This document shows positions 1 to 8,379 of a stretch of DNA of 64,000 nt, one piece after another. The position numbers and the translations under genes are program-made. The notes under the pieces were generated by a model. It was not told the origin of the DNA and ran no database searches. It saw only the letters and a list, made by a program, of their open reading frames with translations. Position 1 is the first letter of the stretch, and the number at the start of each line of letters is the position of its first letter. Source of the DNA: JACVRW01 sp963827065 (GTDB lineage Bacteria; Actinomycetota; Thermoleophilia; Solirubrobacterales; Thermoleophilaceae); assembly GCA_963827065.1 (NCBI GenBank), contig CAWGZM010000003.1:62001-126000 (forward strand), given 5' to 3'.

Positions 1-738
1 GACAGGGCGCGCGGGACCGTTGCCTTCCTCGACGCGGCCCGGGCGCTGCTCGCCGGTCAGTTGGAAGACGCAGAGGCGGAAGGCGTGCGGGCCCGCGAGG
101 TCCAGCGCGCCGGGGGACTCGCGCCTTCGGTCGCCGAGACCCTGTTCGTCAGGCTGGTGTCCTTGATCCGCCTGGTCCAGGGACGCTTGAGCGAGCACGA
201 GGGCGCCCGCCGCGCGATGGCGGAGGGCAGGACCAAGCTCCCGGCCACCTTCTTCGTGGTCCGGGCCCACGGGGCCCGGGAGCGGGACGACCGCGACGGT
301 GCGCGCGAGGCGTTCGAGCGCGCGCTCGACCAAGGCCTGCTCGACCTGCCGCACGGCCCCACCTGGATGGTCTGCCTGACGTGGGCTGCGGACATCTGCG
401 CCTGGCTCGAGGATCGCCCTCGGGCGGCGAGACTGTACGACCAGCTGGCGCCGTTCGCGGGCGTCATGACGTACCAGTACGGACCCGTCGGACGACCCGT
501 CGGCCGCCTCGCGAAGACGCTCGAACGGCCCGACGAGGCCGAGCAACTTCTGCGCGACGCCGTGGCGCTGTGCGAGCGCGTCGACGCACGAGCCTTCCTC
601 GCCATGGCCCGTCAGGACCTCGGCGAGCTGCTGCTCCCATCACCCGAGGGCCGCCGGCTCCTCGAGCAGGCGCGCGCCGCCGCCAACGAGCTCGGCATGC
701 CGGGCCTCACCAAGCGGGCAGTCGCCGCGTACGAATAG
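1..738 (+). CDS. TPR-rich C-terminal part of a large regulator/ATPase-like protein (5' truncated)
   Basis: The reading frame is open from base 1 to the TAG at 736-738, so this is the C-terminal part (about 245 residues) of a gene that starts outside the window. The protein is almost entirely helical, with repeated A/L/R-rich helix pairs such as DREGAREAFERALDQ-like and DEAEQLLRDAVAL segments typical of tetratricopeptide repeats. Such tails are common at the end of actinobacterial AAA-ATPase/LuxR-type and adenylate-cyclase-like regulators; that assignment is inference because no catalytic domain is visible. No membrane segment or signal is present in the visible part. Confidence 0.6.
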   Translation, partial: DRARGTVAFLDAARALLAGQLEDAEAEGVRAREVQRAGGLAPSVAETLFVRLVSLIRLVQGRLSEHEGARRAMAEGRTKLPATFFVVRAHGARERDDRDGAREAFERALDQGLLDLPHGPTWMVCLTWAADICAWLEDRPRAARLYDQLAPFAGVMTYQYGPVGRPVGRLAKTLERPDEAEQLLRDAVALCERVDARAFLAMARQDLGELLLPSPEGRRLLEQARAAANELGMPGLTKRAVAAYE

Positions 739-788
739 CGCTCCGGATTCAAGGAGCCGTTGCGAAAATTGATTCTGGCGATGACCGT

Positions 789-940
789 GAACAGCTCGAC
801 CTCGCCGGCAGGCCGCCTGGGTGAACGCCGAGGCCGACAGATTCTCGAAGGGCGCGGCCGTCGGTGAGCCGGAGGGCTCCTTCGGCTGGACCGGCTTCGG
901 TCTGATCATCTCCTGGGTGACGGTGCACGCAGTCGGCTAG
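789..940 (+). pseudogene. Possible 3' remnant of a gene (or a tiny ORF) between the TPR protein and the aminotransferase
   Basis: After an in-frame TGA at 788-790 a plus-strand frame runs to a TAG at 938-940; a GTG at 821 would give 39 residues ending in a hydrophobic stretch (FGLIISWVTVHAVG). The stop shares a CTAG with the stop of the convergent aminotransferase gene. That arrangement recurs at many genuine convergent gene ends in this window, so the end looks genuine although the body is too short for a recognisable protein. I see no family match. It may be the tail of a deleted membrane-protein gene or chance. Confidence 0.3.
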
Positions 941-2130
941 ACGGCTGCGCTCACCACACCCGCCAGGCGCGCCACCGCCGCCTCGAGCTCCGATTCGGTC
1001 AGGTGGCTGAACGACAGCCGCATCGTGTTGTGGCCTCCATCGCCGGCGAAGAAGGGCGGGCCTGGAACGTAGGCGACGCCGGCCGCGAGCGCGGCCGGGC
1101 GCGTCGCCATCGTGTCGACGCGCTCGGGCAGCGTCAGCCAGGTCAGGAAGCCGCCGGTCGGCTCCGTCCAGACGACCCCTTCCGGCATCCGCCGCTCCAG
1201 CGCGGCCGTGAGCGCCGCCCAGTGCGACGCGTAGAGCGCCCTGGCAGCGGGCAGATGGCGCTCGAAGCCTCCGCCGCGGCCGTACTCCTCGACCATCCGC
1301 TGGCCCAGGCCGCCCGCGCACTGGTCGGTGTTTTGCTTGGCCGCGGCAAGCTCCGCGACCACGGCGGACGGGCCGACCGCCCAGCCGAGGCGCACGCCCG
1401 GGAAGAAGCTCTTCGAGAACGTCCCTGCCTGCAGCACGAGGTCGGGCGCGAGCGACCAGAGCGTCGGCAGCGACGTTCCATCGAAGGAGAGCTCGCGATA
1501 GGCGACGTCCTCGAGGATCAACAGCCCGTGCTCGCGACACACCTCGACGAGCCGGCGGCGGCGCTCGAGCGGCAGCGTGCGCCCGGTCGGGTTCTGGTAC
1601 TCCGGGATCGTGTACACGAACTTGGGGCGCAGCCCGTCCGACAGCCGCTCCTCGAGCAGGTCGATCCGCAGCCCGTCCTCATCCATCGGGATCGGCACGG
1701 CCTCGGCCTCTGCGCGCCCAAATGCCATCAGCGCGGCGAGGTAGGTCGGCGACTCGACTGCGACCGCGTCGCCCGGATCGACCAGCGCCTGGCACATCAG
1801 CGTGATGCACTCCATCCCGCCGCTCGTGACGATCAGCTCCGCCATGTCGGGACGCCGGCCCTGCAGCTGCTCCTGCCGGTCGACCAGGTACTCGCGCACG
1901 CTCCCGATCCCCTCGCAAGGGGTGTACTGCAGGGCGACCGCCGCGTCCTCGCGCAGAAGCCGCCCGGCGATTTCGTCGAGCTCCCCGGTCGGGAAGGTCG
2001 CCGGGTTCGGGAAGCCGCCGGTCATAGACAGCACACCCGGTGGGCTTCCGGCGAGGATCGTCGCGAGCTCGTTACCGCCGGCAACGTGCGTCCTGCGCGC
2101 GAACGCCTGCCCGAAGTCAGTGACGCTCAT
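937..2130 (-). CDS. PLP-dependent aminotransferase, class I/II (2-aminoadipate transaminase-like)
   Basis: This 397-residue fold-type I aminotransferase has the usual family length. The substrate-side Asn is in YQNPTGR (about 178-184), the PLP phosphate region is VTSGGMECIT (101-110), and the PLP lysine is K240 in FSKSFFPGVRLGW. A C-terminal Arg in MRLSFSH fits the alpha-carboxylate-binding Arg. It resembles the LysN/MocR-catalytic-domain group that acts on 2-aminoadipate, aromatic or branched-chain amino acids, so the substrate cannot be fixed from sequence. It is the last gene of a minus-strand operon and its start overlaps the RraA-like gene by 14 bases. Its stop shares CTAG with a plus-strand remnant. 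Confidence 0.9.
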   Translation of the reverse strand: MSVTDFGQAFARRTHVAGGNELATILAGSPPGVLSMTGGFPNPATFPTGELDEIAGRLLREDAAVALQYTPCEGIGSVREYLVDRQEQLQGRRPDMAELIVTSGGMECITLMCQALVDPGDAVAVESPTYLAALMAFGRAEAEAVPIPMDEDGLRIDLLEERLSDGLRPKFVYTIPEYQNPTGRTLPLERRRRLVEVCREHGLLILEDVAYRELSFDGTSLPTLWSLAPDLVLQAGTFSKSFFPGVRLGWAVGPSAVVAELAAAKQNTDQCAGGLGQRMVEEYGRGGGFERHLPAARALYASHWAALTAALERRMPEGVVWTEPTGGFLTWLTLPERVDTMATRPAALAAGVAYVPGPPFFAGDGGHNTMRLSFSHLTESELEAAVARLAGVVSAAV

Positions 2131-2779
2131 CGACCCTGAACGCGAGCGCGCTCGACTCGCCCCGGTCGAGCGCGGCGACGTGCTCGTCGTAGTTGGTCAG
2201 CGCGTGGAGCGCCTCGCCCTCGGCCTGCGCCGCGAGAATCGCCCGCTCGCTGCGCCCGATCGCCTCCGCGGTGTCGAGCGCCGCGGCGATCCGCTCCTCC
2301 GTGGCGATGAGGAGGCCGTCGTCGTCGCCGAAGACGATGTCGCCGGGCGAAACCTCGACACCGCCGCACACGACGGTGGCCCCTAGATCCGCTCGCGACT
2401 CCGTCGTGCCCGAGCGCGGCGTGGTGCCGCGCGCGAACACTGGCAGCCCGATCTCGCGCAGGCCGCGCAGATCGCGGCAGAAGCCGTCCGCCACGATCCC
2501 GGCGAGCCCGCGCCGGCGCGCCTCGGTCGCGAACAGCTCGCCGAACACGGCGCGTGAGCCGCCATTGGCCGCGATCACGAGCACGTCACCGGGCGCTGCC
2601 TCGGCGAGAGCGGCCATGACCGGGAGATGGTCGTCGTCGGCGCGCACCGTGAACGCCGGACCGGCCATGCCCACGTCGGGGATCATCGCCTGGACGGCCG
2701 GATCGACCACCGGCAGCGTCTTGTCGGCGTCCGACAGCGCGGAGACGTCGACTCGCAGCAACCGCTCGACCAGGTTCAC
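2117..2779 (-). CDS. RraA family protein (HMG aldolase / oxaloacetate decarboxylase-like)
   Basis: A 220-residue protein with the RraA-fold signature: GGSRAVFGE (about 73-81) followed by GLAGIVADGFCRD (91-103), where the DG...RD residues bind Mg and the carboxylate in the family. Class II members cleave 4-hydroxy-4-methyl-2-oxoglutarate or decarboxylate oxaloacetate; others regulate RNase E. With no RNase E context here, an aldolase/decarboxylase role is more likely (inference). I chose the GTG at 2779 (VNLVERLL) because the longer frame to 2860 would run into the 3' end of the upstream kinase-like gene; this start leaves a 32-base gap. It overlaps the downstream aminotransferase start. Confidence 0.85.
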   Translation of the reverse strand: MNLVERLLRVDVSALSDADKTLPVVDPAVQAMIPDVGMAGPAFTVRADDDHLPVMAALAEAAPGDVLVIAANGGSRAVFGELFATEARRRGLAGIVADGFCRDLRGLREIGLPVFARGTTPRSGTTESRADLGATVVCGGVEVSPGDIVFGDDDGLLIATEERIAAALDTAEAIGRSERAILAAQAEGEALHALTNYDEHVAALDRGESSALAFRVDERH

Positions 2780-2811
2780 CGCACAGAGCGTGCCACAAGT
2801 GCCCTGACCGC

Positions 2812-4161
2812 TCAGACGGGCGCCCAGCTCTCGAGCGCGCGTCTGGCCCGTGGGACCCACCAGTCCAGCTCGCGACGGGCCCAGGCGCGCTCCGCCGGGT
2901 CTGGGTGATAGGCGGCGCTGTGTCCGAACACCCAGCCGTACATCACGAGGCCGGTGATGACGCCAAGCTCGACGGCGAGCGCGTCATCGTCGTCGCCACG
3001 TGCCCGGCGGAAGTCCTCGACGAGCTGGTCGTGGCCGGCATCGATCCGCCACCCGTTGTGGCAGATGGACCAGAAGAAGTCGACCACCGGGTGGCCCTGG
3101 GTCGCCCGGCCCCAATCGAGCAGGATGAGCCGCTCACCGTCCAGGCCGATCTGCTCGTCGCGGATGTCCGCGTGGACGAGGGTGGTGCCGCGCTCGTCGA
3201 GAGCCGCCACGAGCGGCGCCGGTTCCATGACCAGCGCGAGAACGGCATCGGCCACGTCCGCGTCGACCGCTTCGGCGAACGCCTCCCAGAACACCTCGTA
3301 TTGCTTCGGCAGCAGGTCGAGGCCGTCGCGCTCCGCCTCAGCGATCGCCGGCGAGAAGAGTGCCAGGCAGTCATGGAGCGAGCAGAGATGAGGGACCTGC
3401 TCGCCCCAGAACCGCTCCCACATGCCGTTGGCCGCGGCCAGGACGCGTCGATGCTCCGCGCGGGTCAAGCGCTTCTCGTCCGGCAGCAGCGACGCCGAGA
3501 CGTCGCGCATCACGACCCACCAGGCGTCACCATCGCGCTCGGCGGCTACGACCGCAGGATCGATCGCCTCCGGGAGCCGGCCGAGCACGCCTGAGCTGAA
3601 GAGGAGCGCCTCGCGTCCCTCGTCCTTCGTGTGATGGTCGATCCAGTTCGTGCCCGGCACGATGCGCTTCGCGACGAGCCGCCGCCCGTCCGCGAGGACG
3701 AGCTGCTCCAGCGCGTTGCCCGACCAGCCTCGCGAGACCATCGGCCGGTGCTCGACCACCTCTCCGAGCCGCTCGACGATCCGCGTGTCGAGCAGGACAC
3801 CGCCGTCCGAGCGTCTCGTCCGCGGCGGAGCGGCGTAGGCCCAGTGGCGCTCGATGAGGCCGTCGGACGTCCGCAGATAGTGGCGCTGGCGCAGCGCCGT
3901 GCCGTCGTCCGCAACTCGCTCGAACCAGACTGCAACTCCGTCAGGATGCTCGTGCGCCGACCACTCGACGAGCCGCCCGGGTCGTGGGAACCGCGCCGTC
4001 AGGAAGTCGACCCGCTCGCTGTCGCCTGCGATCTTGAAGCGTCCGCCGGGGAGGTTGGCGTCGAGGAGCGCGCCCTGCGAGTAGAGCTCGCCGAACACGG
4101 CGAAGTCGCCGCTCGTCAGCGCGTCGCGCAGAGAGCTCGCGACGCTCGTGGCCGCCGTCAT
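2812..4161 (-). CDS. NTF2-like domain fused to aminoglycoside phosphotransferase-like kinase
   Basis: A 449-residue two-part protein. Residues 1 to about 115 look like a SnoaL/NTF2-like pocket domain (helical start, then FKIAG, VEWSAHEHPDGVAVWF and RHYL strands). Residues from about 120 form an APH/choline-kinase fold: the ATP-binding Lys in LVAKRIV (about 165), the catalytic loop HADIRDEQ (330-337) and the metal site LLDWG (346-350). The catalytic loop has Gln where most APH kinases have Asn (HxDxxxxN). The phosphoryl acceptor is unknown. It is the second gene of the operon and its ATG overlaps the methyltransferase stop by 4 bases (ATGA). Confidence 0.8.
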   Translation of the reverse strand: MTAATSVASSLRDALTSGDFAVFGELYSQGALLDANLPGGRFKIAGDSERVDFLTARFPRPGRLVEWSAHEHPDGVAVWFERVADDGTALRQRHYLRTSDGLIERHWAYAAPPRTRRSDGGVLLDTRIVERLGEVVEHRPMVSRGWSGNALEQLVLADGRRLVAKRIVPGTNWIDHHTKDEGREALLFSSGVLGRLPEAIDPAVVAAERDGDAWWVVMRDVSASLLPDEKRLTRAEHRRVLAAANGMWERFWGEQVPHLCSLHDCLALFSPAIAEAERDGLDLLPKQYEVFWEAFAEAVDADVADAVLALVMEPAPLVAALDERGTTLVHADIRDEQIGLDGERLILLDWGRATQGHPVVDFFWSICHNGWRIDAGHDQLVEDFRRARGDDDDALAVELGVITGLVMYGWVFGHSAAYHPDPAERAWARRELDWWVPRARRALESWAPV

Positions 4162-4970
4162 CGCATTCGCCCTCGGGCGATTTTCGCGGAGACGGGGAGC
4201 TCAAGCCCTGCGTCGCCCAGATGGGCCTCGGCGTTCCGCTCGAAGGCGGCTCGGATCTCGCTGCGTACCGGCGCCGGCTGCTCTGCGACGAGGCCGGCGG
4301 TGCGCACGCTGCCGCCCATCAAGCCAAGCCATAGCTCCTCCGGGTTGGACGCCGTATGGGTGAACCCGATCGTCAGCACCTCAACGCTCTCACACCCGGC
4401 GTCGCTCAGCAGCGCGTGGAACTCCTCGTCGTCGGCGAAGCGGTACTGGTCGGGGCCGGGCGGACCGCCGACCGAGTATTCGCGCAGCGCGTCCACCAAG
4501 ACGCCGAGGAAACGGTTGCGCTCCGGCCGGTCCCAGGCCGAGAGGGCGATTCCTCCGCGCGGAGCGAGGACGCGGGCAAATTCTCGTACGGCGCGCTCCG
4601 GGCGCGGGATGTGGTTGATCGCGAAGTTCGCCACGAGCGCATCGAACGAGTCGTCGTCAAAGGGAAGCTCCTCAGCATCCGCTCGCAGGAAGGACGACTC
4701 GGGATGGCGCCGGCGAGCGACCGCGAGGAGCTCGTCGGCGATGTCAACGCCGGTCGCGAGCGCACCTCGCCGGGCCGCCGCGGCCGCGGCGTGGCCAGGC
4801 CCGGTGCCGACGTCGAGCACCCGCGCGCCGGCCCTCACCGCGGCTGCGTCCAGAAGCGGGTCGACGAGCCGGGCAGTGATCCTGCCCGTGAGCAGGTCAT
4901 AGGTCTCGGCCCGCTTTCCCCAGCCCGTCCGCTCCAGCAGCTTGAAGGCTTCGAGGGCTTCGTCGCTCAT
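4158..4970 (-). CDS. Class I SAM-dependent methyltransferase
   Basis: A 270-residue Rossmann methyltransferase with motif I VLDVGTGPGH (51-60), the acidic ribose-binding end GVDIA, motif DAEELPFDDDSFD and the post-motif ANFAINH. The C-terminal half carries a Gly-rich substrate segment. The ATG at 4970 (MSDEALEAF) is preferred over an upstream in-frame ATG at 5009 because the extra 13 residues are Arg/Cys-rich and family-unlike. It is the first gene of a four-gene minus-strand operon (methyltransferase, kinase fusion, RraA-like, aminotransferase), suggesting shared action on one small molecule. The substrate is unknown. Confidence 0.85.
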   Translation of the reverse strand: MSDEALEAFKLLERTGWGKRAETYDLLTGRITARLVDPLLDAAAVRAGARVLDVGTGPGHAAAAAARRGALATGVDIADELLAVARRRHPESSFLRADAEELPFDDDSFDALVANFAINHIPRPERAVREFARVLAPRGGIALSAWDRPERNRFLGVLVDALREYSVGGPPGPDQYRFADDEEFHALLSDAGCESVEVLTIGFTHTASNPEELWLGLMGGSVRTAGLVAEQPAPVRSEIRAAFERNAEAHLGDAGLELPVSAKIARGRMR

Positions 4971-5032
4971 GCGCCCATCGACGTTAGGGCGGCACGCGCA
5001 GGTCCGCAACGCAGCTGCGAGGATCGCTGGCT

Positions 5033-5821
5033 ATGGACCGGGTGAGCGGCTCGTTCGTTGACGACTTCGACGGGCCCGATCTCGACGCGGACGTCTGGAT
5101 CCCCCACTACCTGCCGATGTGGAGCTCGCGCGCGGAGAGCGCGGCGAGCTACTCGCTCGACGGTTCCACGCTGCGGCTGACGATCCCGCTGGACCACGGC
5201 CTCTGGTGCGCGGACGAGCACGACCCTCTCAGGGTCTCGGGCATCCAGTCCGGCGTGTTCTCGGAGGAGGTCGGCAGCACGAGGGGCCAACAGCCTTTCC
5301 GTGAGGGCCTCGTCGTGCGGGAGTTCCAGCCGGCGCAGTGGGGCTGGACGCCGCACTATGGGCTGCTCGAGGTGCGCGCGCGGATGCAGCTCAGCCCGCG
5401 CTCGATGTCCTCTGTCTGGATGGTGGGCATCGAGGACGAACCCGAGCGCTCGGGCGAGATCTGCATCTTCGAGGTATTCGGGGACGCCCTTGCCGAGGAG
5501 GACGGCGGCCCCACCGCGGCCGTTGGGAGCGGCGTGCACCCGTTCCGCGACCCGGCTCTCACCGACGAGTTCGAGGCGCCGCGTATTCCGATCGACGTGA
5601 CCGACTTCCACGTGTACGCGGCGGACTGGCGGCCGCGGCGCGTCGACTTCCTGATCGACGGCGAGCACGTGAAGACGGTCGCGCAGGCGCCGGACTATCC
5701 GATGCAGATGATGGTCGCCGTCTTCGACTTCCCGGACAAAGCGGGCGACGCGCCGCCGGATCACGTGCCGGAGCTGGTGGTGGACGAGGTCCGCGGTGGG
5801 CCCCCGCCAGGCGAGCGCTGA
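5033..5821 (+). CDS. GH16-like beta-glucanase-fold protein with altered active site
   Basis: A 262-residue beta-jelly-roll protein of the GH16 (laminarinase/lichenase-like) type. It has the LEVRARMQLSP strand, an active-site strand GEICIFEVFG (about 141-150) and the FHVYAADWRPRRVDFLIDG strand that follows it in the family. The canonical motif is E-x-D-x-x-E; here the nucleophile and acid/base positions E142 and E147 are kept but the central Asp is Cys144. There is no signal peptide or membrane segment, so it is predicted cytoplasmic, which is odd for a glucanase. It may be a weak or non-hydrolytic member. It is divergent from the methyltransferase operon with 62 bases between starts. Confidence 0.8.
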   Translation: MDRVSGSFVDDFDGPDLDADVWIPHYLPMWSSRAESAASYSLDGSTLRLTIPLDHGLWCADEHDPLRVSGIQSGVFSEEVGSTRGQQPFREGLVVREFQPAQWGWTPHYGLLEVRARMQLSPRSMSSVWMVGIEDEPERSGEICIFEVFGDALAEEDGGPTAAVGSGVHPFRDPALTDEFEAPRIPIDVTDFHVYAADWRPRRVDFLIDGEHVKTVAQAPDYPMQMMVAVFDFPDKAGDAPPDHVPELVVDEVRGGPPPGER

Positions 5822-5879
5822 CGCCGTGATCCCCGCTGGTAGCGTGGCGCCCGACTCGCGACACAGAAATGGAGAGGCA

Positions 5880-6701
5880 TTGAGCCCTGCCACCGATACG
5901 CCCATCGCCCTGGTCCACGGCTTCTGGGTGACCCCGCGCAGCTGGGAGAACTGGAAGGCCCACTACGAGGCCCGCGGCCACACGGTCATCGCGCCGGCCT
6001 ATCCCGGCTTCGAGGTCGAGGTCGAGGCGCTGAACGAGGATCCGACGCCGATTCAGGAAGTGACCGTGCCCGAGATCATCGACCATCTCGAGGCCGAGAT
6101 CGCGAAGCTCGACGCGCCGCCGGTCATCATCGGTCACTCGGCGGGCGGAGCGTTCACCCAGATCCTCCTGGACCGCGGCAACGGCGTCGCGGGCGTGGCA
6201 CTCAACTCGGCGCCCACCGAGGGCGTGCCGGTCGTGCCCTTCTCGCAGCTCAAGTCGACCTTCCCGGTCCTCAAGAATCCGGCCAATCGCCACCGGGCGG
6301 TCGGCTTCACGCACGAGCAGTGGCAGTACGCCTTCACGAACACCTTCAGCGAGGAGGAGTCGCGCAGGCTGTACGAGCGCTACGCGATCCCCGCCTCCGG
6401 GGGGATCCTGTTCGACAGCGTGCTCGCCAACGTGAAGCCCGGCCATCAGGAGACCTGGGTCGACTACAAGAACGACGATCGCGCCCCGCTCCTGTTCGTC
6501 TCCGGTAGCGAGGACCACATCATGCCGCCCAAGGTCCAGGCCTCGAACGCGAAGCACTACAAGTCCGACGCGATCACCGAGATCAAGCTGTACGAGGGCT
6601 ATGCGCACCTGCTTCCCGCCCAGGAGGGCTGGGAGGAGATCGCGGACTACGTCCTCGACTGGGCACTCGAGCACGCGGTCACTCCCGCGGCGCAGACATA
6701 G
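5880..6701 (+). CDS. Alpha/beta hydrolase
   Basis: A 273-residue alpha/beta-hydrolase. The oxyanion motif is HGFW (13-16), the nucleophile elbow is GHSAGG with S87, the likely acid is D212 in SEDHIMP, and the catalytic His is H243 in GYAHLL. I chose the TTG at 5880 because GGAGAGG lies at 5871-5877 just upstream and homologous-looking sequence (VHGFW) begins soon after; the upstream frame overlaps the GH16-like gene. Its TAG overlaps the next gene (ATAG). The substrate is unknown; an esterase or non-haem peroxidase-like activity is possible. Confidence 0.85.
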   Translation: MSPATDTPIALVHGFWVTPRSWENWKAHYEARGHTVIAPAYPGFEVEVEALNEDPTPIQEVTVPEIIDHLEAEIAKLDAPPVIIGHSAGGAFTQILLDRGNGVAGVALNSAPTEGVPVVPFSQLKSTFPVLKNPANRHRAVGFTHEQWQYAFTNTFSEEESRRLYERYAIPASGGILFDSVLANVKPGHQETWVDYKNDDRAPLLFVSGSEDHIMPPKVQASNAKHYKSDAITEIKLYEGYAHLLPAQEGWEEIADYVLDWALEHAVTPAAQT

Positions 6702-7483
6702 TCCGGATCACCCACATAGGCGGGCCGACCGTCCTGCTCGAGGTCGAGGGGTGGCGGATCCTCACCGATCCGACCTTCGACGCGCCGGGCCGCACCTACA
6801 GGTTCGGCTGGGGCACGTCGTCGCGCAAGCTCACCGGGCCGGCCGTGCCGGCGGACGAACTGCCGCCGCTCGACGCGGTCCTGCTGAGCCACGAGCACCA
6901 CGACGACAACCTCGACGACGCCGGCCGCGCACTGCTGCCGCGCGCCGGCGCGATCGTCACCACCGCCTCTGGCGCGCGCCGGCTCGGGGGATCCGCGCGC
7001 GGCCTCGAGCCCTGGCAGACCACCGTGCTCGAGGCCGAGGGGCGGCCGGCCATCGAGGTCACGGCCACCCCCTGCCGGCACGGCCCGCCGTTCTTCCACC
7101 CGATCGTGGGGGACGTGATCGGCTTCGCGCTGCGCTGGGAGGGGCAGGAGCACGGCGTGCTCTGGATCTCGGGCGACACCGTCCTCTACGACGGCGTGCG
7201 CGAGGTGGCGGACCGCCTTGAGGTCGACACGGCGCTCATCCATCTCGGCGGCGTCCGCTTCCCGATGACCGGCCCGCTCCGCTACACGATGAGCGCCGCT
7301 GAGGCGGTCGAGCTGTGCGGCCTCATCGGGCCGCGCACCGTCATCCCGATCCACTACGAGGGCTGGGGCCACTTCAAGCAGGGGCGCGAGGCGATGGAGC
7401 GCGAGCTCGAGACCGCGCCGGAAGAGGTCCGGGCAAGCTTCCGCTGGGTGCCGATCGGCGAGCCCGCCGAGCTGGCCCTCTAG
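6698..7483 (+). CDS. MBL-fold metal-dependent hydrolase (UlaG-like) with non-canonical start
   Basis: A metallo-beta-lactamase-fold protein of about 260 residues. The metal motif is LSHEHHDDN (HxHxDD-like), followed by TPCRHGPPF, ISGDTVLY and PIHYEGWGH, in the order expected for the UlaG/RNase Z-like branch. Homology-like sequence begins at RITHIGGPT (from 6704), yet no ATG, GTG or TTG lies in frame upstream near it. The candidates are ATA at 6698, overlapping the previous stop, or CTG at 6659. The first usual start, ATG 6845, would delete the N-terminal strands. It is translationally coupled to the hydrolase upstream, and its 3' end shares CTAG with the convergent pseudogene. Confidence 0.75.
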   Translation: MVRITHIGGPTVLLEVEGWRILTDPTFDAPGRTYRFGWGTSSRKLTGPAVPADELPPLDAVLLSHEHHDDNLDDAGRALLPRAGAIVTTASGARRLGGSARGLEPWQTTVLEAEGRPAIEVTATPCRHGPPFFHPIVGDVIGFALRWEGQEHGVLWISGDTVLYDGVREVADRLEVDTALIHLGGVRFPMTGPLRYTMSAAEAVELCGLIGPRTVIPIHYEGWGHFKQGREAMERELETAPEEVRASFRWVPIGEPAELAL

Positions 7484-8379
7484 TCCCCGCCCTGCTCCAG
7501 GTGGTCGGCGCCGAGCCCGCCGTCGAGCCGATCGCGGCCGGGGCCGCCCGCCAGGACGTCGGCGCCGAACCCGCCATCGAGCCGGTCGTCGCCGTCGCCG
7601 CCGTAGATCGTGTCGGCGCCCAGATCGCCCTCGATGCGGTCGTCGCCGGCGTCCCCGTAGACGACGTCGGCGCCGTAGAGGCCGGTGATGCGGTCGTCGC
7701 CGCCGAGGCCGCAGATGACGTCGCGGCCGAAGCTCCCTCGCAGGCGGTCATCGCGCCGCGTCCCCATGATCGTGCACGCGCGAGGCTCGACGTTGAACTC
7801 CTCGACTCCCAGCACCGGCCGCAGCGCTCGGCGCATGTCGGGCGTCGCGAAGGCTCGCCGCAGGACGTCGTCGCCCAGCGCGTTACCGAGTGCCGCCATG
7901 ATCATCCCCTGGTCGAGCGAGAGATAGGCCGGCGAGACGAAGTCGGTCTGCACGTTGACCGAGTCGGCGAAGCCCCACTTCCCGAACATGCCCGGTATCG
8001 CCTCCAGGCGCGCGAGGTTCGCGAGCGTCTCGCGCGGCCGGTAGCGAAGCGCGAGGAACGCAGCGTGCGGGGTGACGACGCCGTTCGTGTACGCGCTCTG
8101 GGGTGGGTCGGGGACGGCGGGCCGGTCCGCGCAGCCCGGGAAGCCGCGGTCTACGAGCGTGCGGTCCTCGTTCGACGGATTGCCGTTCGGGTCCATCCCG
8201 ATGGCGTCGACGCCGAAGACCGAGTAGCCGCCCTCCGGGACGTTTGAGGGCGAGAAGCCCCAGACGCCGTAGCCGGCGACGTTCAGGCCGTGGTCGATCT
8301 GCGCGTCCACCGTGAGCGGATGGTTCTGGCGCCACGAGCCCGAGCCCCAGCGTTCCTCGGGCACGAACAGCGCGGGCAT
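7480..8379 (-). pseudogene. Glucoamylase-like (GH144-type) C-terminus with RTX calcium-binding repeats, 5' truncated
   Basis: The 299-residue open frame starts abruptly at MPALFVPEERWG, a segment that in glucoamylase-like family proteins lies deep inside the catalytic domain. It is followed by WGFSPSN, GVDAIGMDPNG, YTNGVVTPHA and SLDQGMIMAALGN, all typical of the (alpha/alpha)6 core. From about residue 200 to the end come at least six GGxGxDxLxG-type hemolysin repeats that bind calcium in secreted proteins. No signal peptide or N-terminal half is present: an in-frame TAG lies two codons upstream of the ATG and beyond it the sequence is a GH3 gene on the other strand. The gene is almost certainly inactive. 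Confidence 0.8.

Noticed and set aside
5559..6674. 371-residue minus-strand frame opposite the GH16-like and hydrolase genes
   Set aside because: No motif or domain; codon-position composition fits the plus-strand genes.
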